Source: Amylostereum areolatum (lineage: Eukaryota > Basidiomycota > Agaricomycetes > Russulales > Stereaceae). Taken from it: a DNA stretch of 64,000 bases. The stretch covers positions 186,001 through 250,000 of the forward strand of contig SAXG01000067.1 of assembly GCA_012932865.1 (NCBI GenBank), in the 5' to 3' direction. The notes beneath the pieces were generated by a model, which was not told the DNA's origin, made no database searches, and worked only from the letters and a program-made list of their open reading frames with translations. How positions within the stretch are numbered: the stretch's first letter is position 1; every line of letters begins with the position of its first letter. Both the position numbers and the translations under genes were made by a program. Positions 42,286 to 53,321 of this stretch are shown piece by piece.

Positions 42286-42336
42286 TGAACGAGAGATCCT
42301 GGACACGTAATCAGCCTGAACTTATACAATACTCAT

Positions 42337-42352
42337 CCTAACCCTAACCCTA
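42337..42352 (+). promoter_or_regulatory. Telomere-like repeat upstream of F-box gene F
   Basis: CCTAACCCTAACCCTA, over two and a half units, ends 52 bp before the ATG at 42285. Its orientation relative to the gene is opposite to that at A, C, D and E. The interval 42353-42694 has no gene. Confidence 0.45.
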
Positions 42353-42694
42353 CGGGGCGCCAACACTAATTACATAACTCTCTGTGGCCCTAAGAGACAG
42401 CCGTCTTGAGATTCTCAGAGTCAGCCTCCCGAGCATCATTGAGTAAAAAACGATAGAATCTCCTCCCATCCCGCAAAATTGATGGAACTTTCACTTGCGT
42501 CTGCAACACGGCCTTCTTCTGCGATGAGAAATCCTCCTCGTTGCCACTGTTTGGGGAGCAGGTGCGATGGACAGCCGCCATAAGTAAACGGGACCCATTG
42601 AATGATAGAGATGTACATTTGGCACACGAAGTTTACACGCGAAGAAATGTGAGCATAAAAACCACAGCTTTTCCACAGGCTTCTCCCCACTTCC

Positions 42695-44911
42695 CTACGC
42701 ATCTTTGCTAACGACGCCGCCGACACGCGCAGGCGCAAGCTCGCGCTTCGCAGCAGTCGGCTGCCATTCCGCGACCCACTTCTTGACCTGGGCGAGACCC
42801 TTCTGCTGCACTGCGAGGACGGTGGCATCCACGGTGTTCCGGGTGAGCAAGTCCGAGCAGTGGAAGGCGTCGCTGACGCCGATGTTCTCTGCGGGCGTCC
42901 CCGAGGGGGTCAGGCCTTCGGCGGAGACTGTCGCGTCACGCCAGGGATCGCCTGCGTTGCACGAAGCACGTCAGCGGGAAGAAAGGGAGACCGGGGATGG
43001 AGGAAGACGCACGTTGGGCGTTGGCGAAGAAGAGACGGTCGACGCTGATGTTCCATCCACCGTAGGCGGCGTTCGTCACGTCGACCTTGGCGACTGGCGG
43101 CGTGGGGAACGCTTTGGGGAACATCAGCTGGCACTGCCTTTGGTCGCCTGCTACGGTGACGATGCGCGAGACGAGGGAAGGCTGGTCATCGGGCGCCGTG
43201 TCTTGCAGGAAGCCCACTTCGTTGCAGCTGTCGATGTCGATGTCAAGGCCAATAACGGAGGGACAGGGAGGGGAGGATGAGACTTACACGATCCATGACC
43301 ACGAGCGGCCGGCGTTGTCGACGGAAGTGTTCGTCCAGTAGTCAAGGGTGCCATCGTACGAGCCCAAACACGTTCTAGACAACACCGTCGTCAGAACCCC
43401 GGTCGCCACAGTCACGGCAGCGACCACTTACTCGGCGTCGACGTTGCCGCAATCTAGGTGGTGGAGAACGAAAGGTTGATGAGCCACGGACAACGAAACA
43501 TGCGAGGGGAGGGGGAGACCCACAATTAGGTAGAGTGGTGTTTTTGAAGTACGCGGCCCACGCAGCCAGAGCATGCTCCGCGCCGAACCCAGCCTCTGGC
43601 GCGATCGTCCCGTCTTTATCTACCTCCAACGCGTCGCAAAACTTGAAGAATTTCGTGCCGGGACCGTCCGAGGGGTTCAACTCCTGCCAGGTCCAGAGGT
43701 TGATTCGCACTAACGACGTCGTACAGGTCAGACTGGGTCGCTCCGGCCACGCGTGAAGAGGGGACGTACGTGCGCCGGTGACATCGTCCTGGTGAGTGAC
43801 GGCCCCCATGCCGAACTGGTCCTGGAGCGCCTTGAAGGCGGTCGCGTTGCTGACGGTGCTGTCGAAGGCGGCGAGGGCAGCCTGGACGTCGTTGGAGCAG
43901 TTCTTGGGCATGCCTTCGCGGATAGGTTCGAAGTAGCGCCAGAAGTTGCTGTGTTGGTAGGTCAGCAGAGCCGCGGTAGAGTACACCGATGTTCAGGCTT
44001 ACAATATGTTCTGAACAGGGGCAGACGACGCATACCCCGCTTGGAACAAGCCAGGCTTCCTACAGTGGCACCACGCTGTCAGTCCTGCCTCACAGAAACT
44101 CGCGGAAGAGCGGCTTACTTTTCCATCGTGTATGCTGTCAAAACGCCTATAACGCGATATTGGATGAGCGCGGAAGACGCAAGGAAATGGCAGATCCAGC
44201 GCACCTGAATAGCTACCGCCGACCATGATCCAAGGGGCCTGTCCAGGAGCGACCTGGTCGCCGCCTGGCATTGGGAGCTTCACGTTCTTGGCGAAGTACT
44301 CGATGTCCTCGACGGCCTGGTGGATGGTGTGGTACTGGAAGCTTTCGACGGAGAGGTCGGGGAGCGGGTTGGATTGGCCGTAGAAGCGATGTTCGAGCAC
44401 GATCGTCGCGCCGTTGTGCTGCTGCGCCATCTGGCCGTTGATGGTCCTGTTGGTGAGGTAGCCGGTGAAGGCTGCGATGCTGGTGAGCGCTACGCGCGAA
44501 GACAAGCAAGCAAGCGATAAACGCACTCTCCGCGTTCAATTCTCCGGGCGTGAACAGGATGATAGGCCCCCCTGAGCCAACGTGAGTTGGGCGAACAAGA
44601 AAGCAAGCAAGCGAGGAACGAAGGGGAACGCACCGGTCTCGTAGTAGTTCCAGGTCGTCCAGTAGCGTTGCTTGAAGGTCCCGAGGCTGGCGTTGTTGTG
44701 GTCGATGAGCTGGTCGAAATAGTAGGTCGTGTTCAGCGCCGGAAGGACAGCCTGGGTCGCCGCGTGAACGACCAACGCTTGCTCGTCGAGCTCGCTCGGA
44801 GGGACGATCGGCGGCACCGGCGGGGGGCGGCATTCTCGCGTTCATGCGACCGTCGGGGAGGGCGGCGCGCGCGAGTGGGGCGAGAGCCAGGAGGACGTGA
44901 GCGAGAAGCAT
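42695..44911 (-). CDS. Secreted serine peptidase, family S28, copy 1
   Basis: Many short exons; the protein starts MLLAHVLLALAPLARA, a signal peptide. Then follow TTYYFDQLIDHNNASLGTF, RYWTTWNYYETG, a PIILFTPGE segment, EHRFYGQSNPLPDLS and the nucleophile motif GGSYSGA near 44205-44225. The later parts are NCSNDVQAALAAFDSTVSNA, CDALEVDKDG, AAYGGWNISVDRLFFANAQ, and GDPWRDATVSAEGL with DAFHCSDLL, probably around the catalytic His. S28 enzymes are acid-active prolyl carboxypeptidases or dipeptidyl peptidases, here probably for extracellular protein digestion. A run of six C (44819-44826) after MNARMPPP shifts the frame by +1; five C would restore it. Layout and sequence match copy 2, 925 bp upstream. 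Confidence 0.88.
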
Positions 44912-44982
44912 GCTGCAGTTCTGCGTGAGCCTGTGGAAGGAGGACGGCTGCACACTGAGCGCACCGTTCGTCCAGGCCGTGG

Positions 44983-44990
44983 TTTATATA
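44983..44990 (-). promoter_or_regulatory. TATA box of S28 peptidase copy 1
   Basis: TATATAAA on the minus strand, 72 bp before the ATG at 44911. Copy 2 has the same box at 48228-48236, 88 bp before its ATG. The rest of 44991-45835 shows no gene. Confidence 0.6.
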
Positions 44991-45835
44991 CCCTTGCTGC
45001 ACTGGCGAAGGCACATCGACCCTGAAGCGAACCCCGGAAAGTCTGTCAGGAGAGCGACGCGTCAGGTCGACCGTGATTTGAATTGGCAGCGACCTCCGCC
45101 GTTCATGAAGACACACCGGTGGTATTATTTGTATATCGCGAGACGTAAGGGCCCGTGTCGGGATGAGAGCGTACAGAGAATCATGTCTTCGCCTTTGCGT
45201 CCATCCATGTCATATGTGAGGACGTGGTGTAGGGAGGACCAGAGGAATATCAGGAAACGGAGATGAGGAAAGGACAGTCGCTGCAGAGTCGGTCACGGTG
45301 AAGAAGGTACAGTACGTGCCGTGAATTTCAAAAGTCGCTCCAGATACTTTCCCACGGTTACAAAATCAACACCGTGTTTATCCAAGCCGTACGTCTGACG
45401 TTACGTTTCCCTTCAGTCTCCGTAGTCTCCGTCGCTGACCACCCTTACATTATTGCCCACACCGAGGGCTGGCTACAAAGTCCATCAGGCCCAGGGCTCT
45501 CCCCTGAAAGATGTCTGTGGAGAGAGAATGTGTAACGGCAGAGAGTGAACCGATCTACCACGTCCGACTTTACCACACTGACCTCTGGCTTGCACTCGGG
45601 TCTCGGTCTCGAGCACCGCGAAATGCACCTCAAAAATCAAGGCAACGATCAGAAGATCGTGGGGGTGAACGTTCATGAACGACGAACGCAGGGCGAGCGT
45701 GGATATACCACGAATGTCGGACGCGCCACACGGGGATCTCTCGAGGGTGTGCGCGCGCACTGGAGGACAGTCAAAGCCTCGACGTTTCGTATATTCCGCC
45801 CACATCCCACCATACATCCAAAGCATCTTCCCCAC

Positions 45836-48140
45836 CTACGCATCCTTACCAACGACGACCCCAACGCGCGTCCGCGCCCGGGCTTCATGCGCGGGCGTCC
45901 ACTCCGCGACCCACCCCTTGATCAACTCCAGACCCGCCTTTTGCACGTCCAGCACGGTCGAGTCGACGCGTGCGTTCGCGGTGCTCAGGTCCGAGCAGTG
46001 GAAGCCGTTGCTGAAGCCGATGTTCGCGGCGGGAGTACCTGGGGGGTTGAGGCCTTCGGCGGAGACCGTGGCGTCGCGCCAGGGATCGCCTGCGCGAGTG
46101 CACGCATCAGCAGCTTCACCCGATGGGGGAAAGACAGAACAAGAGGAGAGGGAGGGGAGAGGAGAGGAAGGGGAGAGGAAGGGGGTGAGGATGAAGGGGT
46201 TGGGGACGCACGCTGGCCGTTGGCGAAGAAGAGGCGGTCGACGCTCATGTTCCACCCGCCGTAGGCGGCGTTCGTCGCCGCGACGTTCGCGACGGGCGGT
46301 TTGGGGAAGGCCTCGGGGAACATTTGCTGGCATTGTCGCTGGCGGAAGGGTTCAGCGTTGGGTAAGCACGGCGGCGGCGAATGACGCACCTCGTCGGCGG
46401 CTGGCACCACGATGCGGGAGACGAGACTGACATGGTCCTCTGGCGCGGTGTCCTGGAGGAAGCCGACCTCGTTACACCTATCACCTTGTCAGGGGAGGAG
46501 AGGGTACGGTGAGGGAGGCGCGGACGTACACGATCCAGAACCACGACCGGTTGGCGTTGTTGATCGTGGTGTTGGTCCATTCCTGTTGGCTGGCGTTGTG
46601 CGTGCCCAAGCAGGTCCTGACGGTACGATGCGTCAACGGGCCAGTCAACGCCATCTCGACAATGCGACTCACTCCGCGTCGGTGTCGCCGCAAACTGTGG
46701 GGGCAGGAGGTGAGGCGAAGACCGTGCTATATGCGTGGAAGGCTTACTGAGGGAGAGGTAGGTGTTCGTCCAGTACGCGCTCCACGCACTCAACGCGTGC
46801 TCCGCTCCGAACCCGCCCTCCGGCGCGACCGTCCCATCCTCGTCGACCTCAAGGGCATCACAGAAGTTGAAGAACTGGGCTCCGGGGCCGGACGAGGGGG
46901 ACAACGACTGCCAATCCCAGAGGTTGTTCCGCACTGACGTCGCAACGCATCAGTCCGACGGCGTGCCTACACGAACGGAAAGAGAGGGAGCCCGTACGTG
47001 CACCGGTGACATCGTCCTGGTGGGTGACGGCAGCCATGCCGAACCGGTCCTGGAGCGCCCGGAAGGCGGTCGCGTTCTTGAGCGTGCCGTCGAAGGCGGC
47101 GACGGCGGCTTGGACGTCGTTGGAGCAGTTCTGCGGCATGCCCTCGCGCACGGGCTCGAAGTATTGCCAGAAGTCGCTGCGGTCATGTGTCAGAACGGTC
47201 GAGGGAACGAACGGCCGGTTCGGGAGCTCACAAGATGCTCTCCACGACCGCGGACGAGGCGTAACCGGCCTGGAACACGTTCGGCTTGCTATAATTGCGT
47301 CACGCTATCAGTCGGGCTCGCCCAAGGGGGTGTTAGCGGGGGGGGGGGGGGGGGGGGGGGGGTGAACCTACTTGGCCATCGTGAACCCGGTCAAGGCACC
47401 TGTCAGATGAGTTACGTCGCATGAGCCGTGGAAGGACGGGATGTGAGAACACCCGCACCTGAGTAGCTTCCGCCGACCAAGACCCAGGGTGCCTGTCCAG
47501 GAGCGACCTTGTCGCCGCCAGGCATGGGGAGCTTCACGTTTTCGGCGAAATACACCAGGTCGTCGACGGCTTGCTGGATGGTGTGGTATCTGAGGCTCTT
47601 CACGGTCAGATCCGGGAAGGGGTTGGAAAAGCCGTAGTAGCGGTGTTCGAGGACGATGGTCGCCCCCTTTTCTTGTTGGGCGATTTGGCCGTTGACGGTG
47701 CTGTTGGTGAGGTAGCCGGTGTAGGCTGCGGGGCGGGTGAGCGTCGCGCACGCTGTGATAGCAACGCCGACATACGAGCCGCGTTCGCCTCTCCCGGCGT
47801 GAACAGGACGATCGCGCCACCTGCTGGAACGTGAGTCTTCCTGAGCAAACAGGGACAAGGGGAGAGACGCACCAGGTTCGTAGAAATTCCAGGTGGTCCA
47901 GTAGCGCTGCTTGAAGGTTCCGAGGCCGGGATCGTCGTGGTCGATGAGCTGGTCGAAATAATAGGTGGTGTTCAGCGGCGGGAGGACGGCGCCTGTGTTG
48001 GCGTGGATGACTTGTGCATGGTCGTCGTCCGCAGAGACGGGTGGGGGCAGCGGCAGCGGCGGCATGTTCGCGTTCGTACGGCCATCGGGAAGAGCTCCGG
48101 CGAGCGGAAGGAGCACCAAAAGAATTTGAGCAAGCAACAT
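45836..48140 (-). CDS. Secreted serine peptidase, family S28, copy 2
   Basis: About eleven short exons on the minus strand, first exon 47873-48140. The signal peptide is MLLAQILLVLLPLAGA, followed by TTYYFDQLIDHDDPGLGTF and RYWTTWNFYEPG. Exon 2 (47776-47823) encodes GGAIVLFTPGEANAA; then come YTGYLTNSTVNGQIAQQEKG, EHRYYGFSNPFPDL, and the nucleophile motif GGSYSGA near 47462-47480. Later exons carry NVFQAGYASSAVVESIL, REGMPQNCSNDVQAAVAAFD, CDALEVDEDG, AAYGGWNMSVDRLFFANGQ and GDPWRDATVSAEGLNPPG with NGFHCSDLS. The C-terminus is GVVVGKDA, nearly identical to the KDA end of copy 1. Role: acid prolyl-type peptidase, secreted. No frame lesion was found. One intron contains a 25-base G run on the plus strand, another a purine-rich tract. 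Confidence 0.9.
46130..46207 (+). repeat. Purine-rich tract in an intron of S28 copy 2
   Basis: About 75 bases almost entirely A and G on the plus strand (pyrimidines on the coding strand), between the exons ending FFANGQ and starting GDPWRD. Confidence 0.7.
47338..47362 (+). repeat. Homopolymer of 25 G in an intron of S28 copy 2
   Basis: Unbroken G run on the plus strand, C on the coding strand, inside the intron between the codons for GFTMAK and PNVFQAGY. It can form G-quadruplex structure, and its exact length is uncertain in any assembly. Confidence 0.85.
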
Positions 48141-48810
48141 GCTGGCGTGCCGCGTTGAAACTTGACGGCGTAGGCCTAAGAAGGAGGGGTCAGCGCTGGA
48201 TCCGAGAGCGACAACGAGAGAAGCCCGTTTATATACACACCTTGTGCGTCGACCAAGGGACACTCAAGTGCTGGCACGAACGCGGCCGGACGTACGCTCC
48301 CAGTTCTTCTATCATGACCACCGCCAGCGCCTTTGCGAATGGGTCCAATCCTTCCCACAGAGTCGTCGGAAGAAGTCCTCCATGCCGTACGGGATTGGCG
48401 CTACGAACGCGTATCGAGCACCCGATAGTAGATAGCGGCATGTGCTGTCAAGTCACCGGCCAGGGCACGAGCTTCTGTTCCTCTTGGGGCTCGTCATCGA
48501 CGCCAGAATCGCCGGGGTCGGGTACGAAGAAGAGAAGGGAAAAGGGTGGGAGACAAGGAAGACTGTGCTGGCAAATGGATCATTGGATGGACGATGGGAC
48601 GATGGGATACGTATGGTCGGAGGTGTAGTGCTTGCGTTGAAGCAAGCTTCACACTGAGTTTCCCACGGGTACAAACTGAAGAGCACCCTCTACGACTGGA
48701 CTACAACTGCCCTTACACCTCACCGCCACCCAACCTGCTCTCGACCCGCTAAAAGACGACCGACGTCGTCCCCCGCCTGGAAAACCCTGCTGTCCAAGTT
48801 CGCGCGTGCC
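48141..48810. other. Divergent promoter region between S28 copy 2 and the DUF2009 gene
   Basis: The two genes are transcribed away from each other. The S28 TATA box is at 48228-48236. No further gene is supported. Confidence 0.6.
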
Positions 48811-51011
48811 ATGCTGAGCGCCTCCTCGGAAAAGTCGGAGGACAAACCGCACTCGAACGCCTTCTCGCTCGCCAACATCCTCGACCACGACCCCGAGCCT
48901 GACCACCCCGACGGGTCCCCCGATGGGGAGGAGGCGGAGGACGAGGAGGAGCCCGAACGCGAAGCCCCCGCGGGCTTCTGCGTAGAATGCGAAGGTGCGT
49001 CGCATCCTCCCTCCCCGAGATCCGCCAGGCCTTGACCGCGCGTTGGCGTCCAGACCAGCCAGCGGAGGTGCGCTGCGACGCGTGCCAGGACATCTACTGC
49101 CAAGTCTGCTTTCACGCCCAGCACCGAAAAGGCTCCCGGAAGCGCCACGCCTCTACCCCGCTCCAGCCAGGCCAGCGTCAGAAGGAGAGGGCGCGTGCGC
49201 AGGCATCGCAGGGCGGGAATGGCGCCGCTCCGCCCCCCAACGGAAAAGAGGTGCGCATCGTTCTCGTCGCGGTTCGCTCGTCGGCTCACGGACGCTAGGT
49301 CGAGATGGACGACGCAGAACTGGACGACGAGCTCGAGCGCGTGCTCGCGACCGCGACGCCCATACCCCAGATCGCCCTCAACGCCCAGCCCCCCCTCGGC
49401 GCCGACCCCGGCGAGTGGTTTGTCGAGCGCGCCAAGTTCATCCCCGTGCGCCTCACCCTCGGCGAGCGCAAGATGCTCCGCCTGCTCGACGCCGCGCTCC
49501 AAGTGTCCGAGTACACCGACAAGATCGACACCCTTGGCTTCGGCCTGAGCAAGGCGAAGCGCATCGTCCACCAGATCCGCGAGCTCTGCGCGATCCTCTC
49601 CGGGCTGATGCTCGCCGCCGACTACAAGCAGGGCCAGACCCTCTTCTCCGACCGCGACTTCCAGGGCAACGCCGAGTTTTACCAGCGCATATTCGAGCTC
49701 GGGCGCCGGCACAAGATCATGAACCCGGACAAGATGCGCACCACGTACGGGAAGCTCATCTACCTCCTCCAGGTGCGCTCGACGAATCTCTGCCTCGCCT
49801 TGCCTTGCTTCCGCTCACGCCCGTTCTGCAGGACAGCCAGTCGCCGGAGGTCAAGGACATGCTCAGCTTCTCCTGCGTCACCCCGATCACAACCGTGCAT
49901 TCCACCCTCGACGAGCACGACGCGCTCGACCTGCTCCGTGACCCGCTCATCACGACGGCCACCCAGGAGATCGACGGCTCCAAGCGCAGCCGGCGGGAGA
50001 TCCAGAAGGACATCAAGGCGAAGGAGCGCGCGATCGAGGTGCTCTCGACCCGTTACGCCCGCGGCGGGCTCGCGCAGGGGACCGTGCGGCAGGTGCTCTA
50101 CAGCATCGGGGACAACCACGCGTTCCTCCGCGTCAACCGCGACCCCTGCGAACGCATGATCGGATACCTCAAGCAGCACTTCAACCCGTCCCATCCCAAG
50201 GACAAGAAGGGGCGCGACAGCCTCGCGATCAAGAGCGGGAAGGGCGGCGCGCGGCTGAGCCACGACCACGCGAAGCAGTACACGTTCGTGCTGCAGAGCT
50301 TGACGCTGTGGCGGGAGATCCTTCACGGTGCGTGCCGGCGGCGTCGGCTGCTGCTCTCGTCTTTGCCTTCGCCTCTGACGCGCTCCCGTGACGCGCTCCC
50401 GTTCAGACATGTTCCACCTCTGGTCGCTGGCCGAGCAGGACCTCCTCTCCGAACACACGCTCTACCGCCTGCGCGACACCGGCCAGGGCCTCAACCGCGT
50501 GCAGGCCGCGCCGAAGACGTCGCGGATGATGCACGCGATCCTGCACCGGGCGCAGCAGAGCATCGGGTCCTGGGTCGGGTCGTCGGTGATCCACATGGGC
50601 GACCACAACGTGCCGAACGCGTTCATGTTCATCGACAAGTACTCGCAGATCTACCGCATCCTGCTCCCGATCTGCAACACGCTCGCGAAGCTCCCGGACC
50701 TGTACGCGAACGCGTCCCTCCGCGGCTACGTCGACGCCGAGTTCGGCTCGCTCGAGGGGCTGCAGTTGGAGATTCTCGGCGACTTTTTTCGGCACGCGTT
50801 CGACGGGAGCGGCGCGGACAACTTTTTCGACGCGGGGAGCTGCATCGACGGGAGGCTGACCAGCGCGTGGAACTGGTGCGCGAGTCTGGAGAAAAAACGC
50901 TATTTCCAGGTGTTTTTGCTCAGTGGTGCGTTACCTCCCTCTGGCTCTACTTCTGCGCCCCTGCTGACGATCGGTTGTATAGGCTTCATTGGGTTTGACG
51001 GGGAGTGGTAG
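48811..51011 (+). CDS. DUF2009 (UPF0652) protein with B-box-like zinc finger (632 aa)
   Basis: Six exons, 48811-48994, 49054-49250, 49299-49772, 49832-50327, 50407-50925 and 50983-51011, sum to exactly 633 codons. After an acidic N-terminus (SPDGEEAEDEEEPER) there is a B-box-like zinc finger: CVEC, then VRCDACQDIYCQVCFHAQH. The DUF2009 domain follows over about residues 130-630, starting at PIPQIALNAQPPLGADPGEW and including VSEYTDKIDTL, YGKLIYLLQDSQSPEV, SIGDNHAFLRVNRDPCERMI, MGDHNVPNAFMFIDKYSQIY, and ending LSGFIGFDGEW. The domain is widespread in eukaryotes and its function is unknown. The zinc finger suggests protein or RNA contacts. Several long overlapping frames here are by-products of high GC content. 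eIF3m starts 282 bp downstream on the same strand. Confidence 0.92.
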
Positions 51012-51293
51012 TAGACGCTTGTTGCGCTAGACTAGAGTAGATGCGCCTATAGAGACGGACGGGCTCGCCTGGACTTGTTGCTCACGCTAGGATACCTACC
51101 TTACACGCCACCATAATGCACTAATACATGCTTCGGTCGTCTTCGAGGAACCGTAGCCAACGAATGCGGCTATGCGAGCCGTTGAAGGCGAGTTTCGAAG
51201 AGGAGGCAGGGTTTGTTTGTACATGTTGTGCTAGGGCGTCGAGGACGCGGGATTGATTTGCAGATGCGACGCTCCCAACGACTCCGCGATAAA

Positions 51294-52938
51294 ATGTCTG
51301 CGACAGACTCTGTCTCCATATTCGCCGAGGGCACCTTCGAGGAGCAGGTCAGGGAACACTTGGATCTCCTCTACGCTCGCTGACGCCCTCTTGGGGATCA
51401 GATCCTCGAGCTCGCGGAGTACCTCGCCCGCAGCCGCCCCGAGGCCGACCGACCGACCTACATCCAAGCCGTGCAGGACAGCCTGCACACCGCCGAAGAC
51501 CAGCGACCGCTGTCCGAGGACGAGGGGCGCCGACGCGATGTCTTCCTTTCCGTCCTCGGCGAGGTGAAGACGCTGGGAGAGGGCTCGGAGCGCGGTGCGT
51601 CGTCTGCGCGCGTGCAAAACTTCTTCGTGGCGGCTGACGGACTTGGGCAGAGATCGAGGGCTTCTTCAACCTGCTGTACGCACACCTGCTCGCGCTCTGG
51701 CCCGTCGCGTCCCCGGACACCCAAAATCGCGTGGCGGACCTGCTCGCCGTCGTCCAAGCCGCCCCGACCGACCCCGCGCCCAAATACCGCATGTGCGCCC
51801 GTCCCCTTTTGCTTCTTGTCGTCGACCGACTCATCCTGTTCGAGAACAGCCTCACGAACCTCTTCAACGCCCTCCCCCGATCCTCCCCCCTCCGCCTCAC
51901 CGTCTACAGATCCCTGCTCGACCTCGCGAGCGCCAACGACGAGCTCGCCGTCCTCCGCCTCTCCCGCCTCGACGCCGAGCGATGGCTCCAAGAGTGGGAC
52001 ATCTCCCCCGCCGACAAAAGCGCCTTTCTCCAGACCCTCGTCGCCGTGCACGCCAAGGCCGGCCAATCGTACGTGCCCTTCCCCCGCCTCCGATCGTCCG
52101 ACACGAGCCACTCACGCCCCGTCCAGGGAGCTGGCGTACGAGTACAAGCTCGCGCACGTCCGCTCGCTGGACAAGGCCACCCCGGAAGCGCGCGCCGCCG
52201 CCCTCGACGCGATCGCCACCGCCCTCGCCCACCCCGCCATCTTCGACTTTGACCCGCTCTTCACCCTCGACGCCGTCGTCGCCGCCAAGGCCGACCCGCT
52301 CTTCGCCCTCCTCCACGTCTTCCTCAACGGCGGCCTCCCCGAGCTCGAGGCCTGGCACGCCGCCCACGCCGCGCTCCTCGACACCTACGGTCCGTCCTCG
52401 TCCTTTCCCATCTTTTTTCCGGACCGCTCGCTCATCGTCGGCCTCCCAGGCCTCGCGTACCCCGCGCTCGAGCACAAAATCCGCCTCCTCTCCCTCGCCG
52501 CCCTCGCGTTCCAAAACGTCGGCGGCGCCCTCCCCTACGCCACGCTCGCCTCCACGCTCCGGGTCGATGTTTCCGCCGTCGAACCCTGGGTCATCGATGG
52601 TACGTCCTCCCTCTCCCTCTCCCTCCCTCTCCCCCTTTCCTCAACCCTGACCCTGCGTTTTCCCACCAGTCATCCGCGCCGGCCTCCTCGTCGGCAAGCT
52701 CTCCCAGTCCACCGAGACCCTGCACGTCATGCGCGCCACCGCGCGCACGTTCGAGCGGCCCCAGTGGGCGCTGCTGGAGGCCCGGCTGACGGCCGCGCGC
52801 GCGAGCCTCGGCGGCGTGCTCGAGGTCGTCGCCGGCGCGAAGAAGAAGAATACGGCCGTTTTGGCCGCGGTGGGCGCCGGTCCTGGGGAGGCTGCGGTCG
52901 TGGACAAGGTGGTGGCGCAGGTGGAGGTCGCGGCGTGA
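51294..52938 (+). CDS. EIF3M: Translation initiation factor eIF3 subunit M (429 aa)
   Basis: Seven exons, 51294-51347, 51402-51594, 51651-51792, 51850-52068, 52127-52389, 52450-52599 and 52670-52938, sum to 430 codons. The start is MSATDSVSIFAEGTFEEQ. Typical segments are RILTNLFNALPRSSPLRLTV (across intron 3), LEHKIRLLSLAALAFQNVG and the winged-helix end of the PCI domain, YATLASTLRVDVSAVEPWVI joined to RAGLLVGKLSQSTETLHV. The family works in the eIF3 complex on the 40S subunit in the cytosol. The C-terminal tail is helical and Ala-rich (GVLEVVAGAKKKNTAVLAAV). The 3' part including UTR has two decayed relatives downstream (54944-55955 and 58020-58340). Confidence 0.94.
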
Positions 52939-53321
52939 GGGTTGATCGGTGTTCGGTCGTCACTTGTGCGGTCTGTATCTTGATGTTTGTTGTTTGTTGT
53001 ACTATCGATGGGTGACCTTGCTTCGAAACCCTCCGGACGTTGTGATTTGGATGAATGGCCTTGGCGGGAAAGCGACGGGATCCTGTGGCACGCTAAGGGG
53101 AAGGAAGGTCTCGTCAAAGCGGAGAAGTGCGATGTTCTCATAGGTGAGTGCCACTCGTCTGGGTATCAAGTGTCACGATGAACTTCTCAGCGGTATACCG
53201 TCGCCCTGCGCACTGTACCCAGTGGCACAGCGTATAAAACGTGTTCTTTTGAGCATGTTCTCGAGATAGCTCTCCTTCCCGGCCCCTTTCTTTCCAAACA
53301 TATTTTCTTGCCTCGTTCCCT

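Noticed and set aside
42337..42352. Telomere end
   Set aside because: Only about 2.7 repeat units, with genes on both sides; an interstitial motif.
48720..49712. 330-codon minus-strand open frame
   Set aside because: Antisense to exons 1-3 of the DUF2009 gene, no domain, caused by codon bias.
48995..50998. 667-codon plus-strand open frame overlapping the DUF2009 gene
   Set aside because: Arg/Pro-rich translation in another frame of GC-rich coding DNA; the spliced DUF2009 frame explains the region.
51471..53015. 514-codon plus-strand frame across eIF3m
   Set aside because: Reads through introns in the wrong frame; low-complexity Ser/Pro/Arg sequence.
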